Program-made: the position numbers and the translations under genes
Part shown: in pieces, positions 30,901-41,200 of the stretch
How positions within the stretch are numbered: position 1 is the stretch's first letter
Layout of the letters: every line of letters starts with the position of its first letter
The notes under the pieces: model-generated
Told to the model about the DNA's origin: nothing
The model's input: the letters and a program-made list of their open reading frames with translations, nothing else
Database searches by the model: none
Assembly: GCA_019802505.1 (NCBI GenBank)
Contig: JAFMOC010000023.1
Span: 286,501 to 350,500 of the forward strand
Reading direction: 5' to 3'
Source: Corydoras sp. C115
Taxonomy: Eukaryota; Chordata; Actinopteri; Siluriformes; Callichthyidae
Length of the DNA: 64,000 nucleotides

Positions 30901-32142
30901 AATGATGAGTATTCCTTTAAAGCAGTACATATTTTAATGCATGACATTCACTTTGTATTGAATTTAATTACTGTTTGTAAATACCATTTATTACATTCAT
31001 TCATTCATTCATTCATTATCTTCCGCTTTGTCCTCTATTAGGGTTGCGGGCGGGGGGGTTCCCCATGCCCATCCAGGGGAGAACGTTTCGGGCGCTGGGT
31101 AGATACACCCAGGACAGGGCTCCAACCTATCGCTGGGCACACACTCGCACAGACACGCACACATACACACGCTATATGGGGCAATTTGGAGAACTCAATT
31201 GACTTGATCTATGTTTTTGGACTGTGGGAGGAAACCTGAGAACCCGGAGGAAACCCACGCGGACACGGGGAGAACATGGAAACTCCAACCAGATGGGGAT
31301 TCGAACCGGGAATCCCTAGCACGGAGGGGAGAACATGTTAACCACTAAGCCACCGTGCTGCCCCATTTATTACATTCATTCATTCATTATCTCCCGCTTT
31401 ATCCTCTATTAGGGTCGCGGTGGGGTTCCCCATGCCCATCCAGGGGAGAACGTCTCGGGCGCTGGGCAGATAGACCCAGGACAGGGCGCCAATCCATCGC
31501 TGGGCACACACTCATTCACACACACACACTCTATATGGGGCAATTTGGAGAACTCTCTTGACTTGATCCATGTTTTTGGACTGTGGGAGGAAACCGGAGA
31601 ACCCGGAGGAAACCCATGCGGACACGGGGAGAACATGGAAACTCCACCCAGATGGGGATTCGAACTGGGAATCCCTAGTGCTGAGGGGAGAACATGTTAA
31701 CCACTAAGCCACCGTGCTGCCCCATTTATTACATTATAATCCTTATTATAATCCTTAGTGATAAGCAAAACACAGATCAGTGTTACTAATGCAGTGCTTT
31801 AGAGTCAATTTTGAGATATATAGACACACACATTCACAAAGATAAAATTCTGGCATCAATCAGTGACCCCCTGTATTCAGTTAGCTTTGATTTGCCAAAT
31901 ACGTAATGCATTTCATGTCACTTTATATCCATTGGAACGAATTTTTAAGTTACATATTTCTTTTGTCCCATGTTCACAATCTCTTAATATTGATCTTTGT
32001 GATTTTCTGCGTTTTCTCTTTGTATTCAGTCAAACACTCTGTTTGTTTTGTCTTTTTTTGGCAGATGGATGATAATTTGCGCAGTAGCAGTAGTCCTCAA
32101 CACAGACCCAGCAAAGCACAAAGGCCTGAATCTAAACCTTGA
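24990..32142 (+). CDS. mtx3: Metaxin-3 (9 coding exons, 301 aa)
   Basis: Outer-mitochondrial-membrane protein of the metaxin/Tom37 GST-like family, associated with the SAM import and assembly machinery. Coding exons: 24990-25070, 25851-25920, 26750-26826, 26947-27039, 27118-27300, 28154-28230, 30060-30217, 30527-30615, 32065-32142. All have GT/AG borders, matching phases and a sum of 906 nt. The N-terminal thioredoxin-like half starts MAAPLELLCWGGDWGLPSV. The middle has NADYELSAKQGADT and LLEEKLQPALLHTFW. The GST-C-like half has TSLDAFVFGYLAPL and LPNLCQFC. The tail [20 protein letters not shown] is diagnostic of MTX3 rather than MTX1. No C-terminal transmembrane anchor is seen, as expected for MTX3. 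The start is the first ATG after the GC box and matches family N-termini. It is transcribed divergently from thbs4 and convergently with cmya5, as in mammals. Confidence 0.96.
25194..25317. mobile_element. MITE-like element in mtx3 intron 1
   Basis: Imperfect terminal inverted repeats: the left end 'ggctgcatcccaaaccgc' pairs with the right end, whose reverse complement reads 'ggttgtatctcaatccgc', and similarity continues inward for about 35 bp. Length about 124 bp with no coding capacity. Family not assigned. Confidence 0.5.
26226..26440 (+). mobile_element. V-SINE-like tRNA-derived SINE, diverged
   Basis: 'cagtggctcagtggttagggtg' head, 'gggttcaaatctcaag', and 'gtcgctttggataaaagcat' tail; located in mtx3 intron 2. 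Confidence 0.8.
27605..27795. repeat. Degenerate interspersed repeat in mtx3 intron 5
   Basis: 'tctgcagtgacactgatgtgg' and 'tgctctgtggtggtactattgg' match the same unassigned fish repeat as at 51540-51975. Confidence 0.4.
29110..29454 (-). mobile_element. tRNA-derived SINE with long target duplication
   Basis: Reverse copy in mtx3 intron 6, flanked by a 17-bp 'ttatttataaatatatt' duplication. Confidence 0.92.
29512..29710 (+). mobile_element. V-SINE-like tRNA-derived SINE
   Basis: Well-preserved copy ('gtggtagctcagtggttagg', 'ggttcaaatcccaggtccac', 'gtcgctttggataaaagcg'), only 58 bp from the SINE at 29110. Confidence 0.88.
30992..31363 (-). mobile_element. tRNA-derived SINE (first of a dimer)
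   Basis: Reverse copy in mtx3 intron 8. 'catttattacatt' lies before it, between it and the next copy, and after the next copy. Confidence 0.9.
31373..31721 (-). mobile_element. tRNA-derived SINE (second of a dimer)
   Basis: Reverse copy sharing 'cccatttattacatt' with the copy upstream. Confidence 0.9.
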
Positions 32143-32753
32143 TCTTTGACCACTAACAGAACCTTAATTCCTTCTGAATTCCTTCCTTTCTTCTGTTTTT
32201 ACTGGTATGAATCACATTTTCATGTTCTATGGGTGGCAGCTTTTGCACATGTGCGTCACTACAGCAGCAGCACTAAGCTTACCAATATGCTCGCTTTGAA
32301 AATGTATCACTACAATGAACCCAGTGTCTCTCTGCTTCTGTACGTATACAAAGTAAGCTGGGAAAGGACCCAAGATATTTAAGCGCACTTACCATACTAT
32401 TCTAGAACGGTACTTTGGTAAATGTCCCTGTCAAAAAGTATTGGATGCAAACCTTTAAGGAGCATGCTCAGTTTTAATGATTAAATATTGTTTTTATAAA
32501 CTTTTAACCAAATGGAAAAAATCTAGTTGTGTCCTGAACATCATCTTTAGGACTGCAATGTGTGACATTTGGGGATTTAAGGATTTCTGTGGTGGAAATT
32601 GGTGCTTTTGTAAACAGCTGTATGAGTGGAGCATCATTCAGGGAGGATATTGTAGTCTGAATAATTAAAACCTGCATCAAACCTCATTTGACCTTAACGG
32701 CATTTACTAAAAATCTGCTAAACCCTTTATAACTTACAGCAGCAATAGACCAA

Positions 32754-32759
32754 AATAAA
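32754..32759 (+). other. mtx3: Candidate polyadenylation signal of mtx3
   Basis: AATAAA about 610 nt downstream of the stop codon, before the next SINE. Confidence 0.4.
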
Positions 32760-32861
32760 ATACAAATGTTATTTTCTCAAATATTTAAAAAATATAAGAT
32801 ATATATTGCAGCTCTAAGTATGTTTGCCTTATTATATTTTTAACTGTCAAGTCCCAAGTTG

Positions 32862-33215
32862 GCGGCACAGTGGCGTAGTGGTTAACATGTTCGCCTCTCA
32901 GTGCTAGGGATTCCCGGTTCGAATCCCCATCTTGGTGGAGTTTCCATGTTCTCCCCGTGTCCGCGTGGGTTTCCTCCGGGTTCTCCGGTTTCCTCCCACA
33001 GTCCAAAAACATGGATCAAGTCGATTGAGTTCTCCAAATTGCCCCATGTAGAGTGTGTTTGAGTGTGAGTGAGTGAGTGTGTGCCCAGCGATAGATTGGC
33101 GCCCTGTCCTGGGTGTATCTGCCCAGCGCCCGAAATGTTCTCCCCTGGATGGGCATGGGGAACCCCCCCCGCGACCCTAATAGCGGACAAAGCGGAAGAT
33201 AATGAATGAATGAAA
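32862..33215 (+). mobile_element. tRNA-derived SINE downstream of mtx3
   Basis: Full-length copy flanked by 'aagtcccaagt' duplications. Confidence 0.92.
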
Positions 33216-34675
33216 AGTCCCAAGTGTCATGACTTTCCATATGTTTGGAAATGATGTATTAATCTACTTTGATTGGTTTTAAGAAGAGATTCTTTTACCT
33301 TCCACCAGACGGTGTTTGTTAGAATTCAGTCTAATTTGTTTCTAACGTCAGGAGGTTTTTGGATTATCGTCTTCTACAGTTTGGTTTGGAAAAGATCTTC
33401 TTAATTCTGGCCCTGTTGCTGATGGCTGATGTCCCAGCACGATGATTTCAGTTCAGATACTTTAATTTGCTCAGTAGGTGAATGTTGACAGCTGAGTGCT
33501 GAGAGCCACAGGTTTAAAGGTTAAAATCCTTACTGTTTTAATGAAATTAAATTGCAGGCAACGAGACGTCACCATGGATCTGGTTTTCTTCAAAATAAAA
33601 TTATAACCACAGCCATATTTATTACATCAGCCGATGTCGGGTTGAATGTTTCGCACTTGCCTTTTAAAGGATTTCACATAATCTAGTCCAATTTTCAAAG
33701 TAAACATTGGTTGCTAAGCAATAGCATACCAGCATAATGCTTATTGGGAATCAGCTCGCTGTTGATAATGATCTGTATTTCCATTTATGTTCCATGATTT
33801 GAAATAATGTATAGTATATCACGCACTGATACGAATGTATCGTCAATACTGTCACGACTGAACAAAGGCTCAGCCAATCAGATTTAAGGACTGAATGAAA
33901 CCTGTTACTTCATGTAAACACTGTATTTATAGTCTGTGTTAAATCAACATTACATGAGAATTTAAAGTGGGAAACCTCTGAACAAGAAATGTTTCAATTC
34001 TAAATTAGACGTAGGAGTCGCATCGTTGCACGTCCGTCAAAGCCACCTGGTCCAAATCCTTTTTTTTTAAACATTGTATTTTGTTATGTTTGCCTTTGGT
34101 TGAAATGTTAAAACGTAAGTATTTAAGTGTGACATGTTGATTTAAAAAGATATCAAGATGTGTTTTTCTTGCTGTTATACAGATTATATTTAAAAGTAAG
34201 TAATAAAGTACAATTTCTAGTCCTTTTCTCTGTTTGTTTTTAATAATAGCACTGAAATGAACAGCAGTCCAGTCTTCAGGATTATAGGATTATTATATAT
34301 TACAGACTAGAGACAATGCAAGATTTAAAGACAGGGATACAGCAAACGGGAATTAAAGACCAAACTGAGATTACAGCCGCCGCACGCTGGCTGCGTCTGG
34401 GGCAGATATTCAACTGTAATGCTCAACAAACACAAGCATTTGTAAGTTTAATTACCTCAACACACATAAAGTGAGAATGCGTCTGTGAGAAGTTGCAAAT
34501 GGTACTGCTGCTGTCAGCTCTCTGTCTTTAGGTTGTAAAAGGAAAAATCCAGCAGTGAAAATCAGGGATCATTTAAACCCAACAGCCAGGGACCGGAGCC
34601 TGACTAGTGCCGTCGATGTGGAACAGCAAAAAGTAAGTCCTCATACACTCCTGTATACTTATGGTCTATGGAATA
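33216..34675. other. Intergenic stretch with no recognised gene
   Basis: AT-rich sequence between convergent mtx3 and cmya5. Only short ORFs are seen, with no splice-consistent conserved peptide. Confidence 0.6.
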
Positions 34676-35004
34676 CATTCATTCATTATCTCCCGCTTTA
34701 TCCTCTATTAGGGTCGCGGGGGGGTTCCCCATGCCCATCCAGGGGAGAACGTTTCGGGCGCTGGGCAGATACACCCAGGACAGGGCGCCAATCCATCACT
34801 GGGCAGATACGCACGCATACACACTCTATATGGGGCAATTTGGAGAACTCAATTGACTTGCTCCATGTCTTTGGACTGTGGGAGGAAACCGGAGAACCCG
34901 GAGGAAACCCACGCAGACACGGGGAGAACATGGAAACTCCACCCAGATGGGGATTCAAACCGGGAATCCCTAGCGCTGAGAGACGAACGTGCTAAACACT
35001 AAGC
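34676..35004 (-). mobile_element. tRNA-derived SINE
   Basis: Reverse copy with a 'tatggaatac' duplication on both sides and the last few bases of the head missing. Confidence 0.9.
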
Positions 35005-35864
35005 CTATGGAATATGGAATACACAAATATGTAAAAAAATAAAAATAAATAAAAAATTCAGTGTTTTCCTCAAAAACTCAATGTCAGGTACTTACATGGT
35101 TTCTGCAGAACTTTTTCTTTAAATAAATAGCTTTTTTAAGGATATGAATGACATTTGGTAGAAATTGTAGGCTTAAAAAATAACATTGCAACAGAATAAA
35201 CAGGTGATCTATAAATATTTTGACTGAGGCCATAAATGCCATGGACTTTTGTTTCCACTGATTCATTCTTCGCTGTTCTGAGCAGACCTCCCACCCAAAC
35301 AGAACAGAGTGGAAACTGCACCTATGACGCTACAAAGATCATCCAAATGTCTTTTTCCTTGCTCTTGATTATTTTTCCTTGTATGATTACCAGAAATGAG
35401 GCCAGACCAGTAAGAACCAGTATAAAAAAGTAGCCAGGACACAATCATCCGATGATTACTGGAGCAGTTGCTCAATTCTGGCAAACGTCAACTTTTTTAA
35501 GCTCTTAATGAGCTTTAATGGAAATGAAAATGTTTATATAATGAAGGTGCCAATAAACCAATGAATCAGAGACAGCAGAGGGAAATGGTTTAAATGCTTC
35601 AATAAACTTTAGCTGAACAGATGTAAATGTTCTTTTCTGTTGGAAACAAATGGTTTCTTTCTGTTCAGCAGCTGTCTGTTCGGTTCTTTAACAATAACCT
35701 CATATAAACATTAACATTACGTCAACAAAGCTTTTAGGTTGTGTAATGGCATTCGGAAGATTACTGTCTGGTGAAATGTGTGATAAAAAACAATTAATCA
35801 CTAAATCACTTAATTTTGTCACCGGTTTGGTTGTAAAATGTTTAAACCTAAGTACCAAGCTGAG
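35005..35864. other. Intergenic stretch with no recognised gene
   Basis: AT-rich sequence with only short ORFs and nothing recognisable. Confidence 0.5.
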
Positions 35865-36400
35865 ACAATTGTATGATATCAATCTGAAGGTAGGCGGCAT
35901 GGTGGCTTAGTGGTTAGCACGTTCTCCTCTCAGTACTAGGGATTCCCGGTTCGAATCCCCATCTGGTTGGAGTTTCCATGTTCTCCCCGTGTCCGTGTGG
36001 GTTTCCTCCGGGTTCTCCGGTTTCCTCCCACAGTCCAAAAACATGGATCAAGTCAATTGAATTCTCAAAAATTGGCCCATATAGAGTGTGTGTGTGTGTG
36101 TGTGAGTGAGTGTGTGCCCAGCGATGGATTGGTGCCCTGTCCTGGGTCTATCTGCCCAACGCCCGAGACGTTCTCCCCTGGATGGGCATGGAGAACCCCA
36201 CCGCGAGCCTAATAGAGGATAAAGCGGGAGATAATGAATGAATGAATCTGAAGGTTTGGGGTTTGAAGAATAAGTTACCAGTGTGAACCTTGAGCAAGGC
36301 CCTTAACCCTCATTGCTTCAGGTGTGCTGTGCCCCGTTCCTAAAACCTGAAGTTAGGATACTTGCACGTCATCTTGGACAAAACATCTGTTAACTGACGT
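35865..36400 (+). mobile_element. V-SINE-like element split by a later SINE
   Basis: The 5' part ('atatcaatctgaaggt', about 35876-35892) and the 3' part ('gaaggtttggggtttgaag' through 'acatctgttaactgacg', 36249-36400) belong to one V-SINE relic, separated by the SINE at 35893-36247. The duplication 'aatctgaaggt' marks the nested insertion. Confidence 0.7.
35893..36247 (+). mobile_element. tRNA-derived SINE nested in a V-SINE
   Basis: Full-length copy inserted into the older element at 35865-36400, with an 11-bp target duplication. Confidence 0.9.
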
Positions 36401-36419
36401 AATTATTTATAATTGTCTG

Positions 36420-36545
36420 ATTCAGTTATACCAACACACCACCTCACTGATGTCACTGCAGTACTGAGAACCATCCTCCATCCAAATACCTGTTCTGTGA
36501 TGGTCTTCATCTTCAGACTACAGAGTAAAGCAGAATAAGAAAATA
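36420..36545. repeat. Degenerate interspersed repeat fragment
   Basis: 'ccaacacaccacctcactgatg', 'actgcagtactgagaaccatcc' and 'ctgttctgtgatgg' match the repeat at 51540-51975 in the opposite sense. Confidence 0.45.
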
Positions 36546-36579
36546 ACATTTCAAAATTATAAGACAAGTTAACAAAGCA

Positions 36580-36926
36580 TGGCGGCATGGTGGCTTAGTG
36601 CTTAGCACTCGCGCCTCTCAGCACTAGGGATTCCCGGTTCGAATACCCATCTGGGTGGAGTTTCCATGTTCTCCCCGTGTCCGCGTGGATTTCCTCCGGG
36701 TTCTCTGGTTTCCTCCCACAGTCCAAAAACATGGAACAAGTCAACAGAGTTCTCCAATTTGCCCCATATAGAGTGTGTATGTGTGAGTGAGTGTGTGCCC
36801 AGCAATAGATTGGCTCCCTGTCCTGGGTGTGTCTGCCCAGCGCCCAAAATGTTCTCCCCTGGATGGGCATGGGGCACCCCCCGCGACCCTAATAGAGGAT
36901 AAAGCGGAAGATAATGGATGGATAAA
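36580..36926 (+). mobile_element. tRNA-derived SINE
   Basis: Full-length copy; 'gttaacaaagc' before and 'gttacaaagc' after are probably the target duplication. Confidence 0.9.
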
Positions 36927-38105
36927 AAAAGTTACAAAGCTGAATTATTTAAGATACATTTTCCTGATCCGATCCGGACTGATCCGATTTATTCTGAATG
37001 AGGGAGTAACCAGTTTCTAATCTATAAAAGATTCATCACGAGTCATAATAATATATTTTTAAATCATCATCTCAGATTCAGGCATAAAATAAAATCATTA
37101 CTTTACATGTTAAAGTCTTAAAACATAATACCCCTCTAATGCACAAAAAATTCTAATTTTAAAGAACATAATAATCCACATGTAATATTCAGTTGCAGTG
37201 ACGCACAACACGAACAGACGAAAACCACGAAAATCATCATGTACTGAATTATGGAACCGAACAGGTAAACTAATGTTAAACAATTAATTCTTAATTCTTA
37301 GATGCAAGAATTAAAATAGATTTCATAAACCTTATAAAATACATGTATTCCGTGGATGTGGTCTGACCAAAACTTCACATCCCAGTAACTGTACATATCA
37401 TTATAAAGCAAATTTTTGTAAATTTAATGAATAAATAGTTTCTCTTATTTATAAAATTACCACATTTGACAAATAATATATACCTATAATACACACATTT
37501 TGTATAAACTACAAGAAAACTACAACCCTTTTTAACTTAAGGCTTAAACAGCCCTAGCTCAATGAAATATTAAAACCAAACTAAATTTACTCATGTAGGA
37601 CTAAAATATATGAAGCTTTACGTAAATAAGAGGCATCACATAAAAGCCTTTGTAATATAGTTAATGGTGATGCGTCTCATTTAATTGTAAATCTAGAAAG
37701 ACTTGCTAATATTAACCTTAACACAGAGCACTCGTTGACTCGAACAGGCCGAGTGCAGCACAGCTACTGATCGCTCTTCAAATAAAAATCGCTAATTAAC
37801 TAGTTTTATTCAAATTTAAGATCCTCCATCAGCTTCCAGGATATATTGATGACATGCAGATGTTAAAACCAGCTGTGTCCTAACAGACACCTGAACACCT
37901 ACTGAGGATGTAATAGCACACAGACGGTAAAGCAGTAAAGTGCACTCCAAGCCCAAGTGAGTGGCATTTGATACGGTGTCTCAGAGGGGTTTTGATTAAA
38001 GTGCCAAATCATATAGATCATAAAATAAAAATACTTTTCACATATACTGTTGTCACGGCCACGTCACTGATTTATGTGAACAGTATATGAAAAAGAGTGT
38101 TTTTT
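36927..38105. other. Intergenic stretch with no recognised gene
   Basis: AT-rich spacer between the mtx3/cmya5 convergent ends. No gene, repeat family or RNA was recognised. Confidence 0.6.
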
Positions 38106-38111
38106 TTTATT
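38106..38111 (-). other. cmya5: Candidate polyadenylation signal of cmya5
   Basis: AATAAA on the - strand about 96 nt past the cmya5 stop codon. Confidence 0.5.
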
Positions 38112-38206
38112 ATCATACAATATATCATCATATCAGACAGTCTTATATGAATTATCCGCATGTCTCTGTTATACTGTTTGATTAAAACCTGTGGTGCTAA
38201 TGTGAA

Positions 38207-41200
38207 CTACCAGTGTTTTGCAAACTCTGGAACCTCTATAGTCATCCTTAGCTCTAGGTTGCCAGGTTTTTCCAAAGCAAACACTGGATAGCAGGGCTGA
38301 CTGAAGGCATGATGAAATGCACCCAGACGTTGTCCATTCTGGGAATTGAAGAAGACAAGTCGTCCTTGTGTGAAGTCCAGGAGCGTGCCGATGCGAGATG
38401 GTACGGCCGTCACAAAGATGTCTGACTCCACACTGTCATGGAGCAGCTCGAACCTACAACTAAAAACACAAGGATGAGTAAGATGACCTGGCAACTGTAT
38501 CTGAATGATGTGACAAGGCTGATATGAAATCGGGTTGGAAACCTGATGGATGTTGGTACACAGTGTAGACACCAGGAGGCGCTGTTATCACCCACAGTAC
38601 TGTCTTGTGGAGCAGTCGGATAAGCAACGCCGATGCGGTAAGCCTTGCAGCCAGCCACCACAGTCTCCCAGTAGTGATAACCCACTCTGGGTAAAAGCTC
38701 TCCCATCACGCCTGGGCTTCTGCATAGTAATAAAAACATAACACTCACAGTGGGTCAAAAGTCCTTACATCATTGTTTAAAATTTCTTTACTGACAGACT
38801 AGGCTAGCACTGAGAATTTGCATGTTCTCTCTGTGAAAGTTTCCTTTGGGATGCTCTGGCAGGAGGAAATTGCACTGTGCGTTTGTAAGTGTATGCTGTG
38901 ATAAACACCAGGCCATGGTATTTCCTCATCTTTTGTCGTACGAATGCTGGGATAGGCTCCACAGCTGCTTAAAAATGAATCAATATACAGACTTCAGTAC
39001 TACAGTATATAACACCCCTAGGAACTTATAGCCTCCACTCTTCTATATAGGATTTCTGTAAAATTTTTGAGATTTTTGGTGGGAATTATTGCCCATTTAT
39101 CCAGAAAAGCAGAAAAGATTAGACACTTACGCCGGACATGAGGGTCTGGTTTGCAATCTCTCTAATTCATTCCAAAAGCATTCAATGGGGTTTAGGATTA
39201 TAAGGCGCACCTAAAAGCCTAAAATTTTCTCAGAAATCGGACGTGCGCCTTATAATCCGGTGCGCCTTATACGTGTACGGAGTTCCAAAATCTATATAAG
39301 TATTGTTGTGCGACCGGGTGGTTTTTTTCTACACTTCACCGTCACTGCTGATCTGTGACTCCATGCGCGCTCATCTCACAGAAAAGCAGAGTGAAGAAAA
39401 TTAATTCGGAGCTCACCGTCATTCCGGGAGGATTAAATAAAGAACTCCGACCGCTGGACATTGGTGTAAACGGGGCGTTTAAAGTAAAGTTGCGGGCGGT
39501 GTGGGAGCGATGGATGATAGACGGCGAACACACGTTTACTAAAACTCAGAGGTAGCGGCGGGGCGAGTTACGCCACCGTCTGTGAATGGATTGTGGAAGC
39601 CTGGGCTGAGGTTTCTGCTGTAACCGTTGTCCGAGCTTTCGCGAAAGCCAGCATCATTACTGAACGGCCGCCTGAGACTGACTCAGACATTGATGAGAGG
39701 GAACACCGGAGTGCTCGATAGAGAACCAGCTTTTTAATTCAGACACAGAAGACGAGGACTTTGATGGATTTGTGGGAGAAGAGAGATTAAAATAATGTGT
39801 TTTGTGAAGTAGTAGAATAATCTTCAATTATAAATCAGCGTTTTGCATCCTTTACTTTTCTTGTAGATCGTATGTTTTAGCAAGTGCCTTATAATACGCT
39901 GCCGTACAGAATAAGTACCGTACAGAAATAAAGTCCGTAATTGAGACTGCGCCTTATAGTACGGTGCACCTTATACGTGGCTCAAATACAGAAATAGACC
40001 CCGAAATTCAGACTGCGCCTTATAATACGGTGCGCCTTATGGTCCGGATTTTACGGTATTCGTAAAACTTTAAATTCGTAAAATTTTACGGTATTCGTAA
40101 AACTATTCCCACAAAGCTGGAAGCATACAGTTGTCCTGACTGCAGGACTGGGTGCTTGTTTTAATACACATGCGGCAATTCATTCATTCATCTTCCGCTT
40201 TATCCTCTATTAGGGTCGCGGGGGGTTCCCCATGCCCATCCAGGGGAGAACGTTTCGGGCGCTGGCCAGATACACCCAGGACAGGACGCCAATCTATCGC
40301 TGGGCACACACTCACTCACACAAACACACTCTATATGCGGCAATTTGGAGAACTCAATTGACTTGATCCATGTTTTTGGACTGTGGGAGGAAACCGGAGA
40401 ACCCGGAGGAAACCCACGCAGACACGGGGAGAACATGGAAACTCCACCCAGATGGGGATTCGAACCGGGAATCCCTAGAGCCGAGAGGCGAACGTGCTAA
40501 CCACTAAGACATGTGGCAATAGTATTGAATAAAACCCCCGAATTCAATGATTATGAGACATCACAATACTGTTGTGTATTACAATACAGGTGTACAATAC
40601 TGTACACAATATTTTGTTGATAAACGTTGAATTAAGTAATGAGTTCAGGTGCCCATGTATTGTTCAGTTTAAATACTCACTCCACATGTACTGACATCAT
40701 ATTATGGATTTCTACTGGATACTGCACAGAGTTCCCATCCTCAGAAACTTTCAGCATCCTGTTAGCCGTTTCTCTCAGTAAGTGGAACCTGGTACCTAAA
40801 AGAAAACATCCAGGAAATCAGCGAAGCCTTAAGAAGCATTAACATAGACCTGAAACTTGGCTCAGCGCCCGTATGTCCAGATTGGACTGAAATCAGACCT
40901 CTGGTGGAGATGAGAGCTGCCTCGCTCTGTTCACTGGCTCCTGCAGTATTTACTGATTTGATGTAAAAGAGGAAGTTCTCATTGGGGTGAAGGAGGACTT
41001 TGTGTTCATTGCCTTTTATCCCCGACACAGACCTGTGAGAAAAGACGTTTTTTTTGGTCACATTAATCCTGTTATGGAGCTTTTAAGATATTTTAAAGGA
41101 AACCAGGGACAATAATTACTGTCTGTAAAGTGCATGAAATAAAATCTTGTATAATCGTGTTAATGGTTTGGTTAATACAGGCAGGACAAAAAAGAAAACC

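Noticed and set aside
24990..32142. mtx1 instead of mtx3
   Set aside because: The [20 protein letters not shown] tail and lack of a C-terminal membrane anchor point to MTX3.
32146..32382. 78-codon ORF just after mtx3
   Set aside because: It is within the mtx3 3' UTR, with no recognisable motif and no conserved partner.
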